A stretch of 64,000 nt of DNA from Pseudomonas sp. 7SR1. GTDB taxonomy: Bacteria; Pseudomonadota; Gammaproteobacteria; Pseudomonadales; Pseudomonadaceae. The notes beneath the pieces are model-generated. The model did no database searches, was not told where the DNA came from, and saw only the letters and a program-made list of their open reading frames with translations. Each line of letters begins with the position of its first letter. Positions within the stretch are counted from its first letter, which is position 1. The stretch lies in assembly GCF_900156465.1 (NCBI RefSeq), contig NZ_LT707064.1, positions 1,524,001-1,588,000 on the forward strand. Direction: 5' to 3'. Made by a program: the position numbers and the translations under genes. Positions 17,446 through 25,235 of this stretch are shown in pieces.

Positions 17446-18009
17446 GTGAACGAAAATGCTCGAGAAGCCATTTTGGCAGCGGCCAGATCCGCAGCCCAAC
17501 TGCATGGTTACAGCGGTATCAATTTCCGAAGCATTGCTGAAGAAGTGGGCATCAAGAATGCGAGCATCTACTACCACTTTCCGAGCAAGGCGGCCCTGGG
17601 CGCTGCGGTCGCCGAACGTTATTGGCAAGAAGCGCAGCGGGCGCTTGAAGCGATACGTGAGGCCAACCCTGACCCGAATCGGTGTCTGCAGCTTTATCCA
17701 TCGATTTTTCGAAAGTCTCTCCAGGATGGCAACAGACTCTGTCTGTCCAGCTTCATGGCGGCCGAGTACGAAGACCTTCCCGAGGAAGTCATGCGTGAGG
17801 TCAAGGCGTTTGCGGACCTCAACGTGATGTGGCTCGCCCAGATGCTGGCGAATGCCAGCACAGGCAGCACCGAGAAATGTGAACGTCGGGCCCTCGCCAT
17901 CTACACCGCAGTAGCGGGCGCCCAGTTGATTGCGCGAACCCGGATGGACATCAACCTGTTCGACGATCTGATAGAGAGCTATCAAGAGGCGGGATTGATT
18001 CCAGCCTGA
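17446..18009 (+). CDS. TetR/AcrR family transcriptional regulator
   Basis: A 187-residue regulator. The N-terminal helix-turn-helix is clear (INFRSIAEEVGIKNASIYYHF, about residues 25-45); the C-terminal ligand-binding half contains three Cys (C83, C93 and C146, approximately) and is family-specific. GTG start 17446 follows a weak purine stretch (GAGGGTGGCAAC). It is divergent from gst, and the intergenic region carries two copies of one palindrome. Likely an autorepressor of itself and gst; the inducer is unknown. Confidence 0.9.
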   Translation: MNENAREAILAAARSAAQLHGYSGINFRSIAEEVGIKNASIYYHFPSKAALGAAVAERYWQEAQRALEAIREANPDPNRCLQLYPSIFRKSLQDGNRLCLSSFMAAEYEDLPEEVMREVKAFADLNVMWLAQMLANASTGSTEKCERRALAIYTAVAGAQLIARTRMDINLFDDLIESYQEAGLIPA

Positions 18010-18145
18010 CTGTGTACGCCGCTTTTCTTCTCAAACCGGGCCGTTCTCCAAAGCTTCACGAAGGCCAAGCTTAATCTGGGTTGTGAGCGTTGCTGGCAGG
18101 GTGCCACAATCGTTCCTTTAGTTGCATCACGATCAGGTGGATCAC

Positions 18146-19273
18146 ATGCATGGCCAAGGATCTCGGAATGATCAGGATTTTTTCATAGCCGAGCAGGTGC
18201 GAACCGACCGACTGCAGCAACTGTTTCGCCAATCGATCACGGCGGTATTTGGTAGCTATCTCGCGGCCGTCATGTTGTGTTGGCTGTGCTGGGACCGCTT
18301 TGAACACAGCGTCGTCCTTGTGTGGCTAGCCTTACTGACGGGATCGACGCTTTTACGCATCGCGTTGTTCCTTGCCTATGTCCGCAGCGATGAAAGCAAG
18401 CGCACACCTCAACGCTGGGAGCGCAAGTACTGGATCACGTTGGTGTTGTCCGCCAGCATCTGGGGGGGAGGTGCCCTGGCGGTCATGCCGGCGGACGATC
18501 TTCTGTCCCAGGCACTGGTCATGCTTTTTACTGTGGGGATGTCCGTCAGCGCGGTGTCCTGCTACTCGGCCTACCGCGATATGACGCTCGTCTCCATTGG
18601 CCTGGTCCTGTTGCCCTGCACCGCCTGGCTGCTGTTGCAACCATCGCAGCTTCAAGTCGGCATGGCGCTCTGCATCCTGGTGTTCGCGGCGTTCGTAGCC
18701 CGCGCAACACACAAAATGTCCCAGGCACTGGAAACCGCCTTCAGGCTCACCCGTGAAATGGAGCAGGCTAACAGCATTTCAACCCGTGCCGCGCAAACCG
18801 ATGAACTGACCGGCCTCAAAAGCCGGCGCGCTTTCTTCGAACATGCCCAGCAGCTCTATAACGAGTGCAGAACCAATCGGTTGGAACTGTGTGCCGTCAT
18901 GTTGGACATGGATCATTTCAAGCACATCAACGACACCTACGGCCATCAAGTGGGCGACCAGGTTCTGCGGCAGATGGGCATGGTCATCAATTCATCCTTT
19001 CGCGCCACGGATATCCACGGCCGGTTAGGCGGAGAAGAATTTGCCATTCTGCTTCCCAACACCTCGATCGAGGTCGCAACCGAGATTGCCGAAGAGCTTA
19101 TCCAGACCATCGGCGGATTGATGATCGAGCCCGTCAACTGCGTGACGGCCAGCCTTGGCGTGGCGTCCACGCAGGCGGGACACAAGGATCTGCATAGCCT
19201 GATGAATAACGCTGACCAGGCGCTGTATCGGGCCAAGGCGTTGGGGCGCAATCAAGTCGCGGTTGCCCGATAG
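18146..19273 (+). CDS. Membrane-bound diguanylate cyclase (GGDEF)
   Basis: A 375-residue protein. About six hydrophobic segments (residues ~35-185) form a MASE-like membrane sensor, followed by a short coiled linker (MSQALETAFRLTREMEQANS) and a GGDEF domain. The active-site loop is GGEEF (295-299), an active variant, and RATD precedes it by five residues, so an RxxD inhibitory c-di-GMP site is present. It should make c-di-GMP from two GTP. The start chosen is ATG 18146, which follows GGTGG; a TTG eight codons upstream is possible. It is monocistronic. Confidence 0.9.
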   Translation: MHGQGSRNDQDFFIAEQVRTDRLQQLFRQSITAVFGSYLAAVMLCWLCWDRFEHSVVLVWLALLTGSTLLRIALFLAYVRSDESKRTPQRWERKYWITLVLSASIWGGGALAVMPADDLLSQALVMLFTVGMSVSAVSCYSAYRDMTLVSIGLVLLPCTAWLLLQPSQLQVGMALCILVFAAFVARATHKMSQALETAFRLTREMEQANSISTRAAQTDELTGLKSRRAFFEHAQQLYNECRTNRLELCAVMLDMDHFKHINDTYGHQVGDQVLRQMGMVINSSFRATDIHGRLGGEEFAILLPNTSIEVATEIAEELIQTIGGLMIEPVNCVTASLGVASTQAGHKDLHSLMNNADQALYRAKALGRNQVAVAR

Positions 19274-19669
19274 CGCGGCTCCTGGTTGAACATATCCTCC
19301 TTGGTGGCCGTCTTTGCGACAAGCAGATATCCAGCTGGATTCGATGCGGTTTCCAGATTTGTCGACGCAGCTCGCTTCGCCCTGTAGCCATCGCCCGCCT
19401 TTGACTTTCCCTCTCTGCGAAAGCCTGTGTTGCTTGGCTGATCCCCTCACGCCTTGCGCGTCCCCGGCTGAGGCGGGGAGATATCTCGCAGGTTAGGAAA
19501 TAAATTTCCTTCTCTATCAATCTCTTAGCAATAAAGCAGAGAATTTTTAAAAAATTTATCTTGCGCGCAAAGTATTTGAGCGTTAACTTTATCTCAACTG
19601 GTTAGCGCACAAACATTTGGCGCATACCAAACTAAGACTCGATCAGCCCATTCAGCAAGAGGAAACATC
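19274..19669. other. 396-bp intergenic region upstream of ohr with palindromic operator-like site
   Basis: The first half holds only a short CCCCGGCTGAGGCGGGG hairpin (19463-19479). The second half is AT-rich and contains the perfect palindrome TTGCGCGCAA (19561-19570), with related half-sites TTAGCGCACAA (about 19602) and TTGGCGCATACCAAA (about 19617). These are candidates for a MarR/OhrR-type operator of ohr. No small gene was seen. Confidence 0.45.
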
Positions 19670-20089
19670 ATGAACGTTCTCTATACCGCAGTCGCAACCT
19701 CCACCGGTGGCCGTGATGGCCGTGCTGTTTCCAGCGACAAGATTCTCGACGTGAAACTGGCCACCCCAAAAGCCCTGGGCGGTACCGGTGGTGAAGCCAC
19801 CAACCCTGAGCAACTGTTCGCAGCCGGCTACTCGGCTTGCTTCATCGGCGCACTGAAGTTTGTCGCCAGCCAGAGCAAACGCAGCATTCCTGCCGATGCC
19901 TCGATCACCGCACACGTCGGCATCGGCCAGATCCCTGGCGGTTTCGGTCTGGACATCGACCTGCACATCAACCTGCCAGGTCTGGATCAAGCCGATGCCC
20001 AAGCGCTGGTCGACGCGGCTCACCAGGTTTGCCCGTACTCCAACGCGACTCGCGGCAACGTCGACGTCCGCTTGCACGTCACCGTCTAA
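19670..20089 (+). CDS. ohr: Organic hydroperoxide resistance protein Ohr (OsmC/Ohr family)
   Basis: A 139-residue cytosolic thiol peroxidase that reduces organic and fatty-acid hydroperoxides. The two catalytic cysteines are in AAGYSACFIGAL (C60, approximately) and HQVCPYSNATRG (C124, approximately), with the Ohr arginine in RDGR near residue 18. The ATG follows AAGAGGAA. The usual ohrR regulator gene is not next to it in this window. It is followed after 33 bp by the repeat-protein gene, with the first terminator after that gene. Confidence 0.94.
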   Translation: MNVLYTAVATSTGGRDGRAVSSDKILDVKLATPKALGGTGGEATNPEQLFAAGYSACFIGALKFVASQSKRSIPADASITAHVGIGQIPGGFGLDIDLHINLPGLDQADAQALVDAAHQVCPYSNATRGNVDVRLHVTV

Positions 20090-20122
20090 CTCACTTCATC
20101 TACGAATAAAAAGGATCAGGAC

Positions 20123-20491
20123 ATGAACACTTTCCGCAAAACGCTCGTTGGCTCGCTTCTGGCACTGTCCCTCGGCAACGCGTTCGCAACTTCTTTTGTT
20201 CAACCTGCGTTCGCTGAGGGTGGTTCGGATCGACTGATCGAAAACCGTGTAGCCGAAGGCGGCTCGGACCGACTCATCGAAAACCGGGTAGCCGAAGGTG
20301 GCTCGGATCGACTGATCGAAAATCGTGTGGCCGAAGGCGGCTCGGACCGACTCATCGAAAACCGCGTGGCCGAAGGCGGCTCGGATCGACTCATCGAAAA
20401 CCGCGTGGCCGAAGGCGGCTCGGATCGACTCATCGAAAACCGTGTGGCCGAAGGTGGCTCGGATCGACTGATGGAAAACAGAGTGGGCTGA
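20123..20491 (+). CDS. Secreted protein made of seven 13-residue repeats (AEGGSDRLIENRV)
   Basis: A 122-residue protein: signal peptide (cleavage likely after NAFA, residue 22), a short link TSFVQPAF, then seven head-to-tail copies of AEGGSDRLIENRV and a final G. Only the last copy differs (I to M). The ATG follows AAGGATCAGGAC. Each unit has three acidic and two basic residues, no Cys and no aromatic. I recognise no family or function. The short gap after ohr and a terminator 60 bp downstream suggest an ohr-repeat-protein transcript. Third-position changes between repeats show it is translated. Confidence 0.82.
   Translation: MNTFRKTLVGSLLALSLGNAFATSFVQPAFAEGGSDRLIENRVAEGGSDRLIENRVAEGGSDRLIENRVAEGGSDRLIENRVAEGGSDRLIENRVAEGGSDRLIENRVAEGGSDRLMENRVG
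20213..20485 (+). repeat. Seven tandem 39-bp coding repeats
   Basis: Seven in-frame 39-bp units run from 20213 to 20485. They differ at third positions (GGT/GGC, GAT/GAC, CTG/CTC, AAC/AAT, CGT/CGC/CGG/AGA, GTA/GTG) but encode the same peptide except one I-to-M change. Units 2 and 4, and 1 and 3, share variants, suggesting 78-bp duplications. Confidence 0.9.
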
Positions 20492-20550
20492 AAAAACCCT
20501 TCACCACTTCAAAGCCGGTCGAATCACCCCATGTTGCTTCCAAAACAAAA

Positions 20551-20588
20551 GACGCCGCTTATCTCTCACGAGGAAGCGGCGTTTTTTT
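20551..20588 (+). terminator. Rho-independent terminator after ohr and repeat-protein genes
   Basis: ACGCCGCTT (20552-20560) pairs with AAGCGGCGT (20573-20581), followed by seven T. It lies between the repeat-protein gene and the convergent dehydrogenase gene. Confidence 0.92.
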
Positions 20589-20607
20589 GCAACGTGTCAT
20601 AGGCATC

Positions 20608-21396
20608 CTAAACGATGCTATCCACCACACCACCATCGACACGCAGCGCCGCTCCAGTGGTGGCCGAGGCCTGCTCCGAACTGGCATAGATAATCATGTT
20701 GGCAACCTCCTCGACGCGTGCCGCGCGCTGGATGATCGAGGTGCTGCGGTGCTGGTTGACGAAGTCTGCCGCGACCTTTTCCAGGCTTTCCCCAGTGCGC
20801 TCGACGTCTGCCTTGAGCATCTGGGCAACCCCTTCGGAAAGCGTCGGCCCGGGCAATACCGAGTTTACCGTCACGCCCGTACCAGCGAGGCGCTTGGCCA
20901 GGCCGCGAGCGATGGACAGTTGGGCGGTCTTGGTGAAGCCGTAGTGGATCATGTCGGCAGGAATGTTCACGCCCGATTCCGACGAGACAAACACGATCCG
21001 TCCCCAACCACGCTCGACCATGCCCTGCGCGTAGGCCCTGGAAACACGCACACCCGACATGACGTTGGTTTCGAAGAAGCGTTGCCATTCGCTGTCCGGC
21101 GTTTCGAAAAAATCTTCCTGTTTGAAGATGCCCAGGTTGTTGATGACGATATCGAAGCTGGGGTGCTTGGCTATCAGTGCCTGGCAGCCCGTCGAGTTGC
21201 TGAGATCGCCCACAAAGCCGGTCGCCCTTGAGGCAAGCGCGCCCAAGCGCTGCAGCGCGTCCGCCACGCTGCTCTCGCTTCGACCGTTGATGACCACGTG
21301 AGCACCGGCTTCGAGAAAGCCTTTGGCGGTAGCGAAACCGATACCGCTGGTGGATCCGGTGACCAGGACCTGACGTCCGGTGAAATCGATGTTCAT
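20608..21396 (-). CDS. Short-chain dehydrogenase/reductase
   Basis: A 262-residue classical SDR. The cofactor loop is TGSTSGIG (residues 14-21), the NNxG motif is INNLGIF, catalytic Ser is in FVSSESG, and the YxxxK pair is YGFTK. Arg near the cofactor (INGRSE) favours NADP(H). The substrate cannot be told. The ATG follows AAGGAG. It is a single gene, convergent with ohr and the repeat-protein gene. Confidence 0.92.
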   Translation of the reverse strand: MNIDFTGRQVLVTGSTSGIGFATAKGFLEAGAHVVINGRSESSVADALQRLGALASRATGFVGDLSNSTGCQALIAKHPSFDIVINNLGIFKQEDFFETPDSEWQRFFETNVMSGVRVSRAYAQGMVERGWGRIVFVSSESGVNIPADMIHYGFTKTAQLSIARGLAKRLAGTGVTVNSVLPGPTLSEGVAQMLKADVERTGESLEKVAADFVNQHRSTSIIQRAARVEEVANMIIYASSEQASATTGAALRVDGGVVDSIV

Positions 21397-21643
21397 GAGG
21401 GGACTCCTTGATTAATGAACCAGAGGAAGTGCGATATTTCTGACTGGACGGTAGTCCGACGGATTTGCAGATGGCTTTGCCATTCCAACGTCGCCGATAT
21501 CGCAGGCCCTTAATCATGGACACGATTGAGGCTTTGCGCCTCCTCGTGGTCAATCAACCATCAGGAAGCCGGCCGCACCGCCAGTTCATAGTCGGTCCTG
21601 GGGGAGCAAGCGTCCTCGCCACGAGACTCGGTAGACCCGGCTT

Positions 21644-22369
21644 TCAGGCCTGCGCGCTGAATCGCTGCGCAGCACGCCGTTCAAGCATCGCGGCTTCCGT
21701 TTCTTGGGTCGCCAGTTCGCCTTTGTGCGCCAGTTGGGTGAAAAACAGCCCGTCCGAAAATTCCTGGGGCGGCACCGAGCCGGCGCGCTTGAGCAGCGGT
21801 GCCAGGTCGATGGTGCTGGCGAAGTTTTCCTTGGTCAGATTGTAGCGGCCCAGGTAGCTGCCAGACCAAGGCGAGTCGGCATCCACCATGTCGATGGAGG
21901 CGTCGCGCAAGGCGCTGGCTGCGGCTTTCAAATCAGTGGATTCATTGAGCAGATCGGTGAGGCGCTGGGTCTGCGAGGTGCTGAGCTGCCCGGCGGTGTT
22001 GAGCACTTTCAACTTGCCATCGGCCTCGACGGTGAAGCCGTATTTCTTGCTGGCCAGATCCGGGTCGGTTGCCGACAGCGTTGACTGGAATGCCTCGAAG
22101 GAGGTTTTCAAGGTGTTTTTCGCGCTCTCGGTGATCGCGACATAGCGAGGAAAATCTGGCGATTGGGATCGACCGACCCAGGTGGTAATGGCCACCAGTG
22201 GTTGCTCCACGGTCTGGGTTTCTTCACTGGGGTGGTAGATGGCTGCTGGGCCAGCGCTTGCCAGTTCCTTTACAGAGCCTGTTGGAGGATGAGTGACCAA
22301 CTTCTGATCGGAGCGGGTGAGGTGGGTGTTGGGGGGTGCAATAGAGGCAGCGCTAAGAGAGAGTTCCAT
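21644..22369 (-). CDS. Conserved-looking protein of unknown function
   Basis: A 241-residue protein with no signal peptide, membrane segment or cysteine. The first ~75 residues are Pro/Ser/Thr-rich and probably disordered (APPNTHLTRSDQKLVTHPPT). The rest looks helical (AKNTLKTSFEAFQSTLSA, SQTQRLTDLLNESTDLKAAASALRDASIDMVD), then DSPWSGSYLGRYNLTKENF and an Ala/Glu-rich end. The start chosen is ATG 22369; an upstream in-frame start at 22444 is less likely. I do not recognise the family. Codon usage is typical of its neighbours, so it is likely real. Confidence 0.75.
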   Translation of the reverse strand: MELSLSAASIAPPNTHLTRSDQKLVTHPPTGSVKELASAGPAAIYHPSEETQTVEQPLVAITTWVGRSQSPDFPRYVAITESAKNTLKTSFEAFQSTLSATDPDLASKKYGFTVEADGKLKVLNTAGQLSTSQTQRLTDLLNESTDLKAAASALRDASIDMVDADSPWSGSYLGRYNLTKENFASTIDLAPLLKRAGSVPPQEFSDGLFFTQLAHKGELATQETEAAMLERRAAQRFSAQA

Positions 22370-22481
22370 TTCATCGGTCCATGATTGGCGGATACATCGG
22401 GTTATCGACAGCCGCGGACCGAGCTTTAGGAAGTGAGAGGACATGGGGTGAGGTCAATTAGTCATGTGGCGGCTGTTAGGG

Positions 22482-22583
22482 CGCTATCGCGAGCAAGCTC
22501 GCTCCCACAGGAATTCATGAATGGGCGCAATGTCTGTAAACAGCCCGGAAAAAACTGTGGAAGCGAGCTTGCTCGCGATAGCG
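22482..22583. repeat. REP doublet (inverted pair)
   Basis: CGCTATCGCGAGCAAGCTCG at the left is mirrored by CGAGCTTGCTCGCGATAGCG at the right, with CCCACAG/CTGTGG inside, enclosing about 45 bp. This is the standard Pseudomonas REP doublet, thought to be mobilised by a RAYT transposase; none is encoded in the window. It lies upstream of the unknown-function gene and beyond the 3' end of lpxL. Confidence 0.9.
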
Positions 22584-22617
22584 TTGGGCCTGCTTGCATC
22601 GATGTTGAGTGTGCCGC

Positions 22618-22644
22618 CGTCGTCGCGAGCAAGGGCTCCCACAT
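22618..22644. repeat. Single extra REP copy
   Basis: GTCGCGAGCAAGGGCTCCCA repeats the left half of the neighbouring doublet with a few changes, making this a cluster of three REPs within about 165 bp. Confidence 0.75.
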
Positions 22645-22711
22645 AGGGACTTGGGTGTTCACAGATCCTGCATTCACCACCAGATCCCCGCTTATATGAA
22701 GCAACAGATCT

Positions 22712-23599
22712 TCAATACCACCGCGCCTCACCCGGCGGGCGCTTCTTGAAGCGTTTCATGCTCCACATGTACTGGCTGGGATAGGCCCGTACGTAGCGTT
22801 CCACCACCTGGCTCATGGCCGCGCAGGCGGTTTCGGTGTCGGTGCTGTACATGGCTTCGGGCGCGGCTTCGAGGATAACCTTGTAGCCGGAGCCGTCCGG
22901 CAGGCGCAGGGCGTGGAGGAAGACGCCGACCGCCTTGCCGCCGGCGAGCATGTTCGGTACGAACTTGCTGGTCAGGGCCTGAGTGGCGAAGAAGGGCACG
23001 AAGATACCAGCGGATTCGGCCGGTTCCGGGTCGGCGGGGATGCCCACCTGGCCGCCCTTGCGCACTTCCTTGATGACACTGAGGATGCCTTCCTTGGTGG
23101 ACGCCGCGACTTTGTTGCCCAACTGCACCCGCTGCTTCTGCAGCAGTTCATCCACCGCCTTGAGCTTGGGCGGCCGATAGAAAATGATCGGTTTGCACTG
23201 GCTGCAATAGAAGTGGTTGAGCACCTCCCAGTTGCCCAGGTGGCTGGTGATGCCCACCACGCCCTTGCCCGAGGCCAGCGCCTCCTTCAACACCTCCAGG
23301 CCCTCGACTTCGCGCACCAGTTCGATGGAACGCTGGGCCGGCCAGATCCAGGCGCAGGCACTTTCGGTCAAGGATTTGCCGATGTCCTTGAGGCTCTGGC
23401 CCACCAGGCGTTCGCGCTCGGCCGGGTCCATCTCGGGAAAGCACTTGGCGAGGTTGATCCGCACCACGTCGCGGGAGCGATTGGGAAATTTCCACATGAG
23501 CCAGCCAATGGCAGAGCCCACCGCCTGCACCGCCCGCCAAGGCAGCAGCGCAAACAACCGCAGAGCGCCGACCAGCAAGGCGCCTTTCAACTTATCCAC
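22712..23599 (-). CDS. Lipid A biosynthesis (lauroyl-type) acyltransferase, LpxL/HtrB family
   Basis: A 295-residue inner-membrane acyltransferase adding a secondary acyl chain to lipid A. The HX4E motif is HLGNWE (in SHLGNWEVLNHF), with an N-terminal membrane anchor and GIPADPEPAESAGIFVPFFA, typical of the family. The orthologous place in P. aeruginosa holds an HtrB/LpxL paralogue (I recall PA0011). The start is GTG 23599 after AGGAG, inside an exact DnaA box (23592-23600). The acyl specificity (C12 or hydroxylated) cannot be told. It is followed by the tag gene on the same side of glyQ. Confidence 0.9.
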   Translation of the reverse strand: MDKLKGALLVGALRLFALLPWRAVQAVGSAIGWLMWKFPNRSRDVVRINLAKCFPEMDPAERERLVGQSLKDIGKSLTESACAWIWPAQRSIELVREVEGLEVLKEALASGKGVVGITSHLGNWEVLNHFYCSQCKPIIFYRPPKLKAVDELLQKQRVQLGNKVAASTKEGILSVIKEVRKGGQVGIPADPEPAESAGIFVPFFATQALTSKFVPNMLAGGKAVGVFLHALRLPDGSGYKVILEAAPEAMYSTDTETACAAMSQVVERYVRAYPSQYMWSMKRFKKRPPGEARWY

Positions 23600-23642
23600 A
23601 GGTCACTCCTGAATTCTTCGGTCGTGTTGCGAGCCGGCTATT

Positions 23643-24200
23643 CTAACCACCGTTTGCCAGCTCAGCGTAGCGGTCGCAATCCCTTGTGTGGTCCATCACC
23701 ATGCCCGAGGCCTGCATGAAGGCGTAGCAAATGGTGGGGCCGACGAACGTGAAGCCGGCTTTTTTCAGACCCTTGCTCATTTCGATGGCCTGGGGGGTGA
23801 TGGCCGGTACTTCGGTGCGGTCCCTGAAGTGGTTGATGACGGGTTTATCACCCACGAACGACCACAGGAACGCCACCGGGTCTTCCAGCGCCAACCAGGC
23901 CTGGGCATTGCGACGGGCGGCCTTGAGCTTGAGCCGGTTGCGGATGATGCCAGGGTCGAGCATCAGATCATCGATTTCGGCATCGCTCATCTGCGCCACC
24001 CGCTGCACATCGAAGCCATAGAGCACCTTGCGGTAATGTTCACGCTTGCGCAGCACGGTGATCCAGGACAACCCGGCCTGGAACCCTTCGAGCAAAAGCA
24101 ACTCGAACAAACCCTGCGCATCGCGCAGCGGCGTCCCCCACTCCTGATCGTGATAAGCCATGTACAACGGATCGTCAGAACACCAAAAGCAGCGTGGCAT
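23643..24200 (-). CDS. tag: DNA-3-methyladenine glycosylase I
   Basis: A 185-residue base-excision repair enzyme removing 3-methyladenine. The zinc ligands of the Tag family are present: C4 (MPRCFWC), H17 (AYHDQEWG), and the C-terminal His and Cys in [28 protein letters not shown] and [15 protein letters not shown] match the family. The ATG at 24200 fits the family start. It is divergent from glyQ; a long in-frame extension upstream lies across glyQ and is not real. Confidence 0.94.
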   Translation of the reverse strand: MPRCFWCSDDPLYMAYHDQEWGTPLRDAQGLFELLLLEGFQAGLSWITVLRKREHYRKVLYGFDVQRVAQMSDAEIDDLMLDPGIIRNRLKLKAARRNAQAWLALEDPVAFLWSFVGDKPVINHFRDRTEVPAITPQAIEMSKGLKKAGFTFVGPTICYAFMQASGMVMDHTRDCDRYAELANGG

Positions 24201-24281
24201 AAGGCTCCAGGGGGCGTGCGCACGAACGAATCGGGTATACTCCCGCTCTTTAAATCGCAGCCCAAGAAACAGGTGAATTTC

Positions 24282-25235
24282 GTGAGCCAGCCTACGCCAG
24301 CCGTGCGTACCTTCCAAGACTTGATCCTCGCCCTCCAGCAATACTGGGCCGAGCAAGGTTGCGTGGTACTTCAGCCCTACGATATGGAAGTAGGCGCCGG
24401 CACTTTCCACACTGCCACGTTCCTGCGTGCCATCGGCCCGGAAACCTGGAACGCCGCCTACGTACAGCCCAGCCGCCGCCCGACTGACGGCCGCTACGGC
24501 GAGAACCCGAACCGCCTGCAGCATTACTACCAGTTCCAGGTGGTCCTGAAGCCCAACCCGGACAATTTCCAGGAGCTGTACCTGGGATCGCTCAAGCACG
24601 TGGGCCTCGACCCGTTGGTGCATGACATCCGTTTCGTCGAAGACAACTGGGAGTCGCCGACCCTGGGCGCCTGGGGCCTGGGCTGGGAAGTCTGGCTCAA
24701 CGGCATGGAAGTGACCCAATTCACCTACTTCCAGCAGGCGGGCGGCATCGAGTGCTACCCGGTGACCGGCGAAATCACTTACGGCCTGGAACGCCTGGCC
24801 ATGTACCTGCAAGGCGTGGATTCGGTCTACGACCTGGTGTGGGCCGACGGTCCGTTCGGCAAGGTGACCTACGGCGACGTGTTCCACCAGAACGAAGTGG
24901 AGCAGTCGACCTACAACTTCGAACACGCCAATGTCGAGAAGCTGTTCGAACTGTTCGATTTCTATGAAAGCGAGGCCAAGCGCCTGATCGAGCTGGACCA
25001 GCCGCTGCCGTTGCCGAGCTATGAAATGGTGTTGAAGGCCTCCCATACCTTCAACCTGCTGGACGCACGCCGGGCGATTTCGGTGACCGCGCGTCAGCAA
25101 TACATCCTGCGTGTGCGCACCCTGGCGCGTTCCGTCGCGCAAGCCTACCTGATGGCCCGTGCCAAGCTGGGCTTCCCGATGGCGACCCCGGACCTGCGTG
25201 ATGAAGTGTTGGCTAAGCTGGAGGCTGCACAATGA
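24282..25235 (+). CDS. glyQ: Glycyl-tRNA synthetase alpha subunit
   Basis: A 317-residue catalytic subunit of the bacterial alpha2beta2 glycyl-tRNA synthetase, which charges tRNA-Gly in the cytoplasm. The sequence [40 protein letters not shown] is diagnostic. GTG 24282 ([12 protein letters not shown]) is chosen because AGGTGA lies 6 bp upstream; an in-frame GTG three codons earlier overlaps that site. TATACT at 24236-24241 is a candidate -10. It overlaps glyS by four bases (ATGA). Confidence 0.97.
   Translation: MSQPTPAVRTFQDLILALQQYWAEQGCVVLQPYDMEVGAGTFHTATFLRAIGPETWNAAYVQPSRRPTDGRYGENPNRLQHYYQFQVVLKPNPDNFQELYLGSLKHVGLDPLVHDIRFVEDNWESPTLGAWGLGWEVWLNGMEVTQFTYFQQAGGIECYPVTGEITYGLERLAMYLQGVDSVYDLVWADGPFGKVTYGDVFHQNEVEQSTYNFEHANVEKLFELFDFYESEAKRLIELDQPLPLPSYEMVLKASHTFNLLDARRAISVTARQQYILRVRTLARSVAQAYLMARAKLGFPMATPDLRDEVLAKLEAAQ

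Noticed and set aside
20213..20485. CRISPR-like array
   Set aside because: The 39-bp units are directly adjacent without spacers and form one reading frame, so they are coding tandem repeats.
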